Positions 53,376-64,000 of a DNA stretch of 64,000 bases are shown here, piece after piece (the stretch's first letter is position 1; every line of letters begins with the position of its first letter). The stretch lies in contig NC_087383.1 in assembly GCF_963675165.1 (NCBI RefSeq), positions 7,290,639 to 7,354,638 on the forward strand, read 5' to 3'. The notes beneath the pieces are model-generated. The model was not told the origin of the DNA. It saw nothing but the letters and a program-made list of their open reading frames with translations, and made no database searches. Both the position numbers and the translations under genes were made by a program. Origin of the DNA: Halichondria panicea (taxonomy: Eukaryota > Porifera > Demospongiae > Suberitida > Halichondriidae).

Positions 53376-56300
53376 CTAGCCACTCTTACATGTACTCAAT
53401 TTCTTCTTGCATGTGGACGTGTGTAGGCGTGGCTGGACATAAGACCACGCCCCCATGTTCTTAGGTTCTTCTTGTACCCGCCTCAACTCAGCCGAGGGAT
53501 AACGAGTCAACTCACTCATCACCAGGTCGTATGGGAATGGGGATATCTGGGGCAGAAATTAATGATCGCCAATAATAATTATATTTGCAGTATACGTGTG
53601 ATAAATATAGCAGCATGTTAGTCAAGCGAACATTGATAATCAATTGCCTCCTTTGCCCGTATAAAGGGGTCAAAGGTCGTATATGTGTCTATGTAGGTAC
53701 TGTACCTGTTCAATTCTGATAATGGCCACTTTATTGGTGAGGCCTAATCGCTGTCTCTCTTTATACAGCTCATAGTAGATCTTGCCAGTACAGAATAATA
53801 CACGCTGAACTTTGACCCCTTCTCCACATTCCCTGTCCACATACACTCTCTGAAAGCTGGTGCCTACACACAATAAGAAAGGGGAGGAAGGAAAGGAGGA
53901 AAGAGAGGTTAGGCAAGGACACACATAACTATTTATACACACATGTACTTACATCCACTAGTAGTCAGAGCAGTTGGTTGTGTTAGCCTAAACATGTACA
54001 GTATCACATGCAGCACATCATTGTACCTTCTGTCATACATGTCAGACATGTCTGAGATTGGTGACCTGGCATCAGCGTGTCGTAGCAGACTCTTGGGTGT
54101 CATGACAACCAACTACAGTACAACATAACAGCACTAGTTACACAAACTCACACACATATACACCCACACACACACTCACACACTAGCTTACTGGTTTTCT
54201 GAAGGGTAGTTGAATTTGTCTCCTCAGAGCATGGAAGATATTAGCTGGTGTAGTACAGTTGACCACCTGTGAAGGACATTAAGAGGTCACTCACTACACA
54301 CATGCACACCCGCCCACACACACACACGTACCTGCCAGTTGCACTCATACAGTTGAGCTAGTCGTCTGTCCAGTCCTAGCTCTGGGCGCAATGGTTCAAT
54401 GCTATCAGGATTATCACAGCAATCTATAGTGTAGTGGTACAGTGAGCACACAGTACAAGGCCTACCATACAGTACCTTGTAGGAACCTTTCTAATCTTGC
54501 TGACGAGTGTTCAGGACCCATACCTTCATACCCATGAGGTAATAGCAGCACTAGGCCACTCTGGCGGACCCACTTGTCCTGACCAGAGCAGATGAACTGA
54601 TCTATGATGCACTATACAAAGGGGAGGGGCAATATCAACACTGTACACACCATTGGTACATAAATACAAGCTTTTCAATGAAACAAAAAAATTTGACCTG
54701 CTTAGAGCCTATAGTGTGGTCCCACTGTGTACATTGTAGCTAGTGTGTGTACAGTAGTGGGTTGGTCAAGTGAAGTGCCCTGTACCTACCTGTGCTGTAT
54801 TGTGGAAGTCTCCAAACTGTGCCTCCCAGCACACCAGTGCATTAGGGTTGCTCATGGAGAAGCCAAGATCAAACCCAAGCACTCCAAACTCACTCAGAGA
54901 GCTATTGCACACAGTGTAGCTGGCTTGACCAGGGGACACATGAGACAAGGGGCTGCAGCATAAACACAACACATGTACTAGTAGTAATGGCTGATGGAGA
55001 TAACAGTTTGTAAAACATAAAGACTGACCTCAAGCACAGCAGCAAGAGTAGTAGATACATGTACAGCAATATTGGGTAACTTGGCTGTAACCGCATACAG
55101 TGTACACCATGATGACTTTGCACAGCCTCAGAGCAGCTCCATAATTATGCCAATGAAACTCTCAGAATGGTGTATCACAGTGTCTGGGGTTTTTATTTCG
55201 AGATAACCTAATTATCATGCAACTTATTCAGTGATACTTTGCAGTTATGCATGTTGCTTCTCTTCCCCACTGGCCTAACACACCACCACCCCCTGTGATG
55301 GCCACCCCCTGTGATGGCCACCCCCTGTGATGACACTTGTTTGTATATAATTATAGGGAAACTCTCAAAATTATTGGGTCGAGCAAGGTCATAATAATGC
55401 ACCATTCAGATTTCTCAACCCAGATTCATTGGCAGGCATATGGGCTGAAAGGTCAGTGGGTTACAAATGTGGTTACAGCCAAGTTACACAGAATATTGCA
55501 AATACAACCTCAGTGTAGTGTGGACTGCTGACTAGGCAATGCCAACCTTATTAGAGACCAGTATAATTATAGTAGCTACAGTGTACAGTACACACAGTGG
55601 GACCACACAATAGGCTCTGTACACCAGCTACAGTGTCCACAGTGGGACCACACTATAGGCTCTGTACACTAGCTACAGTGCACACAGTGGGACCACACTA
55701 TAGGCTCTGTACACCAGCTACAGTGTCCACAGTGGGACCACACTATAGGCTCTGTACACTAGCTACAGTGCACACAGTGGGACCACACTATAGGCTCTGT
55801 GCACCAGCTACAGTGTCCACAGTGGGACCACACTATAGGCTCTGTACACTAGCTACAGTGTGCACAGTGGGACCACACTATAGGCTCTGTGCACCAGCTA
55901 CAGTGCGCACAGTGGGACCACACTATAGGCTCTGTGCACCAGCTACAGTGCGCACAGTGGGACCACACTATAGGCTCTGTACACCAGCTACAGTGCGCAC
56001 AGTGGGACCACACTATAGGCTCTGTACACCAGCTACAGTGCGCACAGTGGGACCACACTATAGGCTCTGTACACCAGCTACAGTGCGCACAGTGGGACCA
56101 CACTATAGGCTCTGTACACTAGCTACAGTGTCCACAGTGGGACCACACTATAGGCTCCGTACACTAGCTACAGTGCACACAGTGGGACCACACTATAGGC
56201 TCCGTGCACCAGCTACAGTGTCCACAGTGGGACCACACTATAGGCTCTGTGCACCAGCTACAGTGCGCACAGTGGGACCACACTATAGGCTCTGTACACC

Positions 56301-57441
56301 AGCTACAGTGCGCACAGTGGGACCACACTATAGGCTCTGTACACCAGCTACAGTGCGCACAGTGGGACCACACTATAGGCTCTGTACACCAGCTACAGTG
56401 CGCACAGTGGGACCACACTATAGGCTCTGTACACTAGCTACAGTGCGCACAGTGGGACCACACTATAGGCTCTGTACACTAGCTACAGTGTCCACAGTGG
56501 GACCACACTATAGGCTCTGTACACTAGCTACAGTGCGCACAGTGGGACCACACTATAGGCTCTGTACACTAGCTACAGTGTCCACAGTGGGACCACACTA
56601 TAGGCTCCGTACACTAGCTACAGTGCGCACAGTGGGACCACACCATAGGCTCCGTACACTAGCTACAGTGCGCACAGTGGGACCACACTATAGGCTCCGT
56701 ACACTAGCTACAGTGCGCACAGTGGGACCACACTATAGGCTCTGTACACTAGCTACAGTGCGCACAGTGGGACCGCACTATAGGCTCCGTACACTAGCTA
56801 CAGTGCACACAGTGGGACCACACTATAGGCTCCGTACACTAGCTACAGTGCACACAGTGGGACCACACTATAGGCTCCGTACACTAGCTACAGTGCACAC
56901 AGTGGGACCACACTATAGGCTCACACAGTGGGACCACACTATAGGCTCTGTACACTAGCTACAGTGCGCACAGTGGGACCACACTATAGGCTCTGTACAC
57001 TAGCTACAGTGCGCACAGTGGGACCACACTATAGGCTCTGTACACTAGCTACAGTGTCCACAGTGGGACCACACTATAGGCTCTGTACACACTTGCAGGT
57101 CAATTAAGTTGTAGTATACATTTTCAGCTTTTTGCTTATTTCCCGTGAGGCTACGGTAGCTGAGGTGTACCTGTATTGTTTCTTGTCCACCATCTGATCA
57201 TGGATGACATGATGTCTGTGTGCAAATGTCCCTCTCTCCACATCTTGTCCTGACAGTCTGCCAACAATCATAGTCACTATGGAGTAGCTATAGTGGCCAT
57301 GACCACCTACCTCACATGATAGCCTTCCTCCAATAATGAGCCTATAGCAAATGCCTCTCCCATTGCCCAGTCAGCAATTCCTTTATCCAGCATGTCAGCA
57401 CGACCAGCCAGAACACGCTTCAGAGCTACACACACACAATG

Positions 57442-57478
<37 letters not shown>

Positions 57479-57486
57479 GGCACGCA

Positions 57487-57518
<32 letters not shown>

Positions 57519-57540
57519 CACACACACACCCACTCGCACA

Positions 57541-57590
<50 letters not shown>

Positions 57591-58681
57591 GGCTTACACC
57601 AGTAGAGCCATGATTGCATTACCTGAGTGGATGTTTAGCTCTGGTGGTACACTGGAGAACACAGCTCCAATGTGTTCCAGTCTCTTTATCTCCACTCCAG
57701 TCTGTGGCAAGCTCTTGTTACTGAAGTCAGGTCCACCATTCAAGGGGAAGAAGTCTAACAATACAATATAGACAATGTCACACACACACACACACACACA
57801 AACACTGTAGCCTCACCCTCCCAAGGTGAGTCCAGCCATTGTCCTTTAGCTAGTTCAACATCTTTAGACTTCTCATAAGCTCTCTTGCAGACATCATCAT
57901 AAGTCTGTCTCTCACTCTTGTAATCCACCTCTGAAACCACACCCTCTTTAATGAGCTTGCCTGCATACTGTTCCACTACCGGAGGATGCTTCTTAATAGT
58001 CTGGTACATGAGAGGCTGTGATGGTTATATAGGGATAGTTATATATGGACACTCAGTGTAGCTGTGTGAGCATAGGCTCACGATGGTTGTATAGGGATAG
58101 TTATATATGGACACTCAGTGTAGCTGTGTGAGCATAGGCTCACGATGGTTATATAGGGATAGTTATATATGGACACTCAGTGTAGCTGTGTGAGCATAGG
58201 CTCACGATGGTTGTATAGGGATAGTTATATATGGACACTCAGTGTACCTGTGTGAGCATAGGCTCACGATGGTTATATAGGGATAGTTATATATGGACAC
58301 TCAGTGTAGCTGTGTGAGCATAGGCTCACGATGGTTGTATAGGGATAGTTATATATGGACACTCAGTGTACCTGTGTGAGCACAGGATCACGATGGTTAT
58401 ACAGGGATAGTTATATATGGACACTCAGTGTACCTGTGTGAGCATAGGCTCATCCATCTCATTGTGTCCCTGTCTTCTATAACACACTAGGTCAATGACA
58501 ACATCTTTGTGGAATGTATTTCTCCATTCAGCAGCAACTTTGCAAACATGCATTACAGCTTCCGGATTATCAGCATTCACGTGAAATATCGGAGCAGACA
58601 CCACCTACACACACACACACAGTGCTTTAGGGGGGGGGGCACACACACACACACACACACACACAGTGCTTTAGGGGGGGG

Positions 58682-58713
<32 letters not shown>

Positions 58714-58743
58714 CGCTTTAGGGGGACACACGCATGCACGCAC

Positions 58744-58776
<33 letters not shown>

Positions 58777-59773
58777 GTGCTTTAGGGGGGGCACACACAC
58801 ACACACACACAGCGCTTTAGGGGGGCACACACACACACACACACACACAGGCTTTAGGGGGGGGTACACACACACACACACAGAGCTTTAGGGGGGGGGG
58901 GGTACACACACACACAGTGCTTTAGGGGGGGGGGGAGGCACTTACATACCTTGGCTACATCAGTGCAGTATGGGGAAGATCTTGCTACACGTGGATCAGT
59001 AGTGAAACCAATCTGATTGTTGACTATGATGTGAATAGTGCCGTGAGTTGTGTAGTCAGGGAGGTCAGAAAGATGAAAGGTTTCATAGACCACGCCTTGT
59101 CCAGCGAAGGCAGCATCTCCGTGCAGTAATATACTCATGGCACTGTCACCTATATGAGTGTAGGGTACGAGTGTGGTAGGGGACTAGGCACGGACTAGGC
59201 ACACAGGTAGTGTGATAGTGTGGTAGGGGGACTAGGCACACAGGTTGTGTGATTGTGTGGTAGGGGGACTAGGCACACAGGTAGTGTGATGGTGTGATAG
59301 GGGGACTAGGCACACAGGTAATGTGATGGTGTGGTAGGGGGACTAGGCACACAGGTAATGTGATGGTGTGATAGGGGGACTAGGCACACAGGTAATGTGA
59401 TGGTGTGGTAGGGGGACTACATTGTAGGCACACAGGTAATGTGATGGTTAACCTGCTGTATCTCCTTTATAGAACTGCTCTGCACGTGTCTTGCCCTGTA
59501 CGACAGGGTCCACAGCTGTGAGGGTAGTGAGGGGGCAGGTGTGAAAGTGGTGAGGGGCGAGTGTGAGGGTAGTGAGGGGGCGGGTGTGAGGGTAGTGTAC
59601 CTTCAAGGTGTGAGGGATTAGCCACCACTGAGAGTTTGATCTTTTTTTGTGTGTAACGGTTGACTCTCTCCAATGAAGTACCGAGGTGATACTTGACATC
59701 TCCTGATCCCTACACACACACACACACACACACAGTACACCCACACAGTACACACACACACACACGCACACAC

Positions 59774-59846
<73 letters not shown>

Positions 59847-59847
59847 C

Positions 59848-59882
<35 letters not shown>

Positions 59883-59986
59883 CACCCACACAGTACACAC
59901 ACACACACACACACACACAGTACACACAGTACACCCACACAGTACACACACACACACACACACACAGTACACACACACACCCACAC

Positions 59987-60029
<43 letters not shown>

Positions 60030-60059
60030 CACACACACACACACACAGTACACCCACAC

Positions 60060-60108
<49 letters not shown>

Positions 60109-60144
60109 CACACACACACACACACACACACAGTACACCCACAC

Positions 60145-60224
<80 letters not shown>

Positions 60225-60418
60225 CACACACACACAGTACACCCACACAGTACACACACACACACACACACACACAGACACACACACACACACACACAGT
60301 ACACACACACACACACACACACAGTACACCCACACAGTACACACACACACACACACACACAGTACACACAGTACACCCACACAGCACACACACACACAGT
60401 ACACACACACACCCACAC

Positions 60419-60463
<45 letters not shown>

Positions 60464-60472
60464 CACCCACAC

Positions 60473-60544
<72 letters not shown>

Positions 60545-60553
60545 CACCCACAC

Positions 60554-60627
<74 letters not shown>

Positions 60628-60657
60628 CACCCACACAGTACACACACACACCCACAC

Positions 60658-60702
<45 letters not shown>

Positions 60703-61315
60703 CACACACACACACACACACACAGTACACACGTACCTCATCCACAGGCTCTAGCATTGGGTCAAATTGACACAAGATCTGCTCCAATGGTTTCCTCACA
60801 ACATTGGCCAGTACATTCAGTCGCCCCCTACACACACAAGTACACAGCTTAGTTAGTGTGGTGGGGGGACTAGTAGTCTCTCTACCTGTGTGGCATTCCA
60901 ATGACGTAGCTCTCCACTCCGTGTTCACTAGCAAGGTCAATGATGTACTTCATGGCTGGAATGAGCACCTCACAACCTTCCAGCCCAAACCTCTTCTCAC
61001 TTGGCCATTTCAACTTCAAAAACTCTTCAAACCTGCAGCAATTAGTCAGGGGGGCACAAAACACATTCCCCCCCCCACACACACACACATTCCCCCCCAC
61101 ACACACACACACACATTCCCCCCCCACACACACACACACTACCTCTACACACACACACACACTACCTCTACACACACACACACACCGCCCACACATTAGC
61201 TTACATGGTGGCTCGTACAAGTCTTGCTAACAGGATTCTTTTACTACGCTCATCCATACTCATGGCATTAGGGGCCTCAAACTTCTCCCTAATCCAGTCA
61301 CCTGTGTGCGTGGGC

Positions 61316-61351
<36 letters not shown>

Positions 61352-61509
61352 GGGGGGATGGGCTACTCACACTTTGTCCTGTCATTAATGAACATGAACT
61401 CTACTCCGATGTTCTGACAATAAACTGTTTTGAGACGTGTGATAATATCCTTGAGTGAGAGTGCTGTTTCACTGCCTCCAATCTTGGTGGTCTTAGGTAG
61501 AGTGAACAC

Positions 61510-61556
<47 letters not shown>

Positions 61557-61868
61557 GTACATATGTAACCAGTATATAACTAGAGTGTCACCTTGTCAAG
61601 GTTGAGGTTGCTATCGACGATGAGCTCTGGTGGTATGGGTGAATCCAGATCTGCCTCGTTGATGACTAGGGGGTCTAATCGCGCTATATTGTGGCCTCTG
61701 ATTTGATATGCTCGAATGAGCGCTTGCACTGATAAATGGTCTTTAATATGGTCTGTATCCATGGAAACCTGGGGTCGTATGGATGGTGGTGCAGAGTAGG
61801 CGTGGCCAGGAGGTGCTCCAGCCGCAGCACGAGAGAAGAAGACATCCCAGGACTAATGGAAGCACACT

Positions 61869-61911
<43 letters not shown>

Positions 61912-62130
61912 GGTAGAGACTTACTTTATGCACAGAACTCTTGTCTTGCTGCCAACTCTCATACATACTCTCCACATAAGTGCCAGAGGAACCGCTTAGA
62001 AATGGCTCAGCTGTACACACACACTGTAATAAATACATGTACACAGACACAAGTTACCAGCGCCATTGCTCCGCTGTCTGACTCTCGCTCTACAAGACCT
62101 GAACACAGACCCTCCACACACACGAAGCAT
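53376..62130 (-). CDS. OGDH: 2-oxoglutarate dehydrogenase E1 (OGDH), C-terminus short or unresolved
   Basis: This thiamine-diphosphate enzyme decarboxylates 2-oxoglutarate in the mitochondrial TCA cycle. Twenty-two exons join in phase: 62130-62058, 62010-61925, 61852-61592, 61509-61371, 61301-61205, 61032-60886, 60827-60737, 59709-59601, 59515-59453, 59149-58950, 58604-58434, 58015-57817, 57754-57623, 57425-57311, 57257-57171, 54952-54790, 54611-54476, 54423-54332, 54266-54192, 54112-54027, 53856-53706, 53546-53376. That is 2844 nt, or 947 aa (human about 1023). Visible are an Arg-rich mitochondrial presequence (residues 1-25), the AEPFLSG...YVE..Y N-terminal domain, [25 protein letters not shown], the TPP motif [10 protein letters not shown]...VNNQIGFTT (about 364-405), [31 protein letters not shown] and [18 protein letters not shown]. 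After that the frame ends STCKSG-stop, about 45 residues early. A GTAAGA donor overlaps this end, so a further exon in the duplicated DNA is possible. Confidence 0.95.
54706..54760. repeat. Single inverted copy of the 45-bp minisatellite unit
   Basis: GAGCCTATAGTGTGGTCCCA and the following TGTAGCTAGTG are the inverse complement of one unit of the 55590-57095 array. It lies in OGDH intron 16, so exon 16 (54790-54952) is bracketed by inverted complementary sequence. Confidence 0.75.
55590..57095. repeat. 45-bp minisatellite, about 33 copies, OGDH intron 15
   Basis: The unit contains GTGGGACCACACTATAGGCT and a variable GTACAC(C/T)AGCTACAGTG. Copies differ at a few fixed positions (CTCTG/CTCCG, GCGC/GTCC/GCAC), suggesting blocks of higher order. 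Because 45 is divisible by 3, open frames run the full length (453 codons on the plus strand); they are not genes. Confidence 0.97.
57431..57590. repeat. (CA)n microsatellite, OGDH intron 13
   Basis: CA repeats with CGCACG and ACCCAC interruptions, immediately upstream (sense) of the exon 14 acceptor. Confidence 0.95.
58029..58460. repeat. 62-bp minisatellite copied from the end of OGDH exon 11 with its splice donor
   Basis: About seven copies of a unit with TATAGGGATAGTTATATATG, GACACTCAGTGTA(C/G)CTGTG and TGAGCATAGGCTCA. The last block is the inverse of the exon 11 end (TGAGCCTATGCTCACACAG, then donor GTACAC). Counting the real one, the sense-strand GT is kept where the plus strand reads GTACCTG (three) and lost where it reads GTAGCTG (four). 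Confidence 0.9.
58607..58935. repeat. (CA)n with GCTTTAGGGGGG spacers, OGDH intron 10
   Basis: CA runs of about 16-36 bases alternate with GTGCTTTAGGGGGG spacers, about nine times. It ends at the exon 11 acceptor. Confidence 0.95.
59160..59450. repeat. 37-39 bp minisatellite, OGDH intron 9
   Basis: About seven copies of a unit with GTAGGGGGACTAGGCACACA and GGTAATGTGATGGTGTG. Confidence 0.9.
59711..60732. repeat. 1-kb (CA)n satellite with AGTACACCCACACAGT spacers, OGDH intron 7
   Basis: (CA)n runs are punctuated by AGTACA and the fixed spacer AGTACACCCACACAGTACA. It fills intron 7 between the exon 8 acceptor and the exon 7 donor. Open frames of 340-440 codons on both strands are artefacts of the repeat. 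Confidence 0.97.
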
Positions 62131-64000
62131 CTTGACCAGTACAGTAACAGCTAGCTAGCCACGCCCACTTTAGTAGGCCCCCCTACTACCAGCCCCGCCC
62201 ACAAATAACTTACTGATGCAGCCCAGATAACAGTAGTGACCAACCTCCTCTATGCAGCGCAGCCCGGGCCAGAGAGTGAGGCTATGCCTATGGCTGCCTA
62301 CCTCGTGGTACACAAATGAGTTGTCGCGCATGTCATGATAGAGCACATGTCATTTGCACAAGACAAAGAGAGAGCAACCAGCCTGAGACGACTGTCCTTT
62401 TGGGTGAGCGCTACTGATAGCTTGATATAGCTATTGGATATTTTTTAGCAAGATGGTAGAGTTGGATATTAATAGTGACAGCCTTGTGTTAAAGTAGCTC
62501 TGTGTATACTGTCCTTATATTGTTCTCTCATGTCTTACTCACAGATAACTACTCAACGCTGCACAGCACAGCATTCAATCACTCTCATAATTTTATTGTC
62601 ATTTCATCTTTTATGGGGGACGCCCCACTCTTATTATTTTTATCACTGAATGGCTGCTGACGTACGTATATATAAGAGCACTACAAGATACGACAGGAAA
62701 GGGTCAGTATAATAATTATGTATTGTCCCATGCATAGTGATGTAGTGTACTATCTGTTACTTCCTTTGGTATTCAGCCCCTTTAATAAGCACAGGATTAT
62801 ATAGATCTCCAAGCCATTAGTATTAATGATTCATTGGATACTGAATTTATATGGATGTATGGATGGGGCTATGCCGCAACATAGAATGCTGGCTTTCTGA
62901 TCGAGGAGGAGATGATCTATTATTGGCTATTGGCTCCGGGGATGGAGTGGATCTACCTCTGAGAGACAAAGGGCCAGTTACTGTATCATGTATGAATATT
63001 CTGTTGCTTGTACATATTTTCGTAACATTATCAGTAATTGACTCTAGAGTAGCATATTGTGCTCCCCTTTCTTCATCACTCAATCTGCAGGCAGTGTATG
63101 TGATTTTCTGACAGGGAAGGCTACTCGGGAGTCGGCCACACAAGGTATAGTCTAATAATTATTGTACAGTACTTCGATGATCTTCTCTGTTTTGGGTCAG
63201 ATGCAATTGCCTATAGCCAGTTAAAACATCTCTTCTACTCTTGGCTTAAGAAATTGTATTTTATTATTGTACCAGCATTAGGTAGTTAACTCCACTTATG
63301 CATTGACCTCTACTACCGTGTAGCAGGAAAGTTCGTTATTTGAGAAATGTTGTATAGTTGTTCACATTTCAATGCCAAGAAACCATAGCTTTGCATGGTG
63401 TGTCTTCCATTTATTATTACATGAAGTGTGAAGTGTGTTGTAAGTTTGTACAGAGAGGACTCCCATGGTGGCAATGATCTGATGATGGCTCCACTGCTCT
63501 GATGGACCAATGCAGGAGAAGTTATTCTGTATAATTATTACACTAAATTAATGTATGCCACTGTTTGGATCGGTTTCTGTTCTGCTCAGCTTCTTCCTCC
63601 AACTTGCTTACGCAGGCTAAGCTTATTCTTAGTTCATTCTTAGTTCATTCTATAGTCTAGTATTATTGTCGGTTTGGTTGTTTTATGTTTTTCACCTGGT
63701 CATACGGAATCACTTCATTAATTTGTGCAGACCACACCTCTATCCACACATTGTACCTGCACATCCTGTATATATGGGGCCAGTACACCCCCACTCACTG
63801 TACTGATATGTGGTCACACCCCCATACATGGTAACCCTCTTGACCACACCTCCACTGATGCATTGTGTCGTACATGCTGTGTTTTTGTGTACAGTACACA
63901 CATCATCCGTGTCTTTATCCCCACACCTAGTCGGAGGGAGCAGCAAGTTCTACTAAGAGCCAGCATCACCAACTAACCAACACACTACAAGACCTACCTA
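62131..64000. other. OGDH 5' flank, no gene recognised
   Basis: The OGDH promoter should lie just after 62130. An 86-codon frame at 62851-63111 and an 83-codon frame at 63725-63976 (plus strand) show no known domain. TTAGTTCATTC repeats twice near 63640. Nothing else could be supported. Confidence 0.45.

Larger units (their letters stand above)
49831..53392. repeat. Tandem segmental duplication, unit about 1.6 kb, two copies and a third broken one
   Basis: Copy 1 is 49831-51259 (about 190 bp shorter), copy 2 is 51260-52876 (1617 bp), copy 3 is 52877 to about 53392. Copies 1 and 2 are nearly identical over long stretches. Copy 3 lacks a large internal segment (it jumps at about 53305 from CTCTGCACGCG to TTAGCAGATAT) and ends where the last visible OGDH exon begins. 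Each full copy carries a CA-rich minisatellite and the same exon-like frame. Confidence 0.9.

Noticed and set aside
55597-56958. 453-codon open frame of 15-residue repeats
   Set aside because: It is the 45-bp minisatellite read in frame. The array lies in an OGDH intron, open frames exist on both strands, and there is no start or splice context.
59448-60940. Open frames of 340-440 codons rich in Cys-Val or Thr-His
   Set aside because: Translation of (CA)n in OGDH intron 7; several overlapping frames on both strands.
61371-61509. Donor two bases earlier for OGDH exon 4 (after ACAAA)
   Set aside because: It would place a stop in the next exon. Using GTGAGT gives the conserved join INDRTKCDWIREKF.
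62851-63111. 86-codon frame upstream of OGDH
   Set aside because: No recognised domain and no supporting start or splice context.
63725-63976. 83-codon Cys/Thr-rich plus-strand frame near the window end
   Set aside because: Composition follows CACACC-rich DNA; no zinc-finger spacing or homology recognised. It could be part of an exon continuing past the window, which I cannot judge.

Overview
This window is animal nuclear DNA. Its genes are split by GT-AG introns of about 50 bases to 6 kb, there are no operons, and the families present (RBM22, METTL14, a TRAF protein, OGDH, an ankyrin-ROC-COR-death protein) are metazoan. The base composition is rich in TAATTATTA-like runs, miniature inverted-repeat elements and (CA)n-based satellites. 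A marine invertebrate is likely. A demosponge is my best guess, but that is an impression and no marker proves it.

Layout. 1-5150: mostly non-coding, with an inverted-repeat element, a retroelement fragment and one ankyrin exon. 5150-10246 (-): complete RBM22 (11 exons, 423 aa). 10417-22752 (+): complete METTL14 (9 exons, 444 aa), head to head with RBM22 across 170 bp. METTL14 intron 4 holds an antisense single-exon gene that looks aerolysin/ETX-MTX2-like. Its last intron (5.9 kb) is a nest of inverted-repeat elements inserted into one another. 23331-28424 (+): complete TRAF-like gene (9 exons, 564 aa) with a degenerate RING. 28425-32755: repeat-rich, no confident gene. 32756-32917 (+): one orphan exon of selenium-binding protein. 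33044-33851: decayed piggyBac-like element. 35330-36876 (+): broken gene of unknown family with a duplicated basic tail. 38005-41172 (-): ankyrin-ROC-COR-death gene carrying many frameshifts. 45061-46500 (+): RecQ-like helicase pseudogene. 48052-48318 (-): reverse-transcriptase tail fragment. 49831-53392: 1.6-kb tandem duplication carrying a small exon-like reading frame, directly behind the end of OGDH. 53376-62130 (-): OGDH (22 exons, 947 aa as read), whose introns carry five large satellites. 62131-64000: no gene recognised.

RBM22 (spliceosome activation) and METTL14 (mRNA m6A methylation) share one short intergenic spacer, so a common promoter is plausible. OGDH is a mitochondrial TCA-cycle enzyme with no functional link to its neighbours. 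The TRAF, ROC-COR-death and aerolysin-like genes belong to families often used in invertebrate innate immunity, but nothing here shows that they work together.

Exon joins were worked out by hand from splice consensus, reading phase and remembered family sequences. No alignment or search was run.
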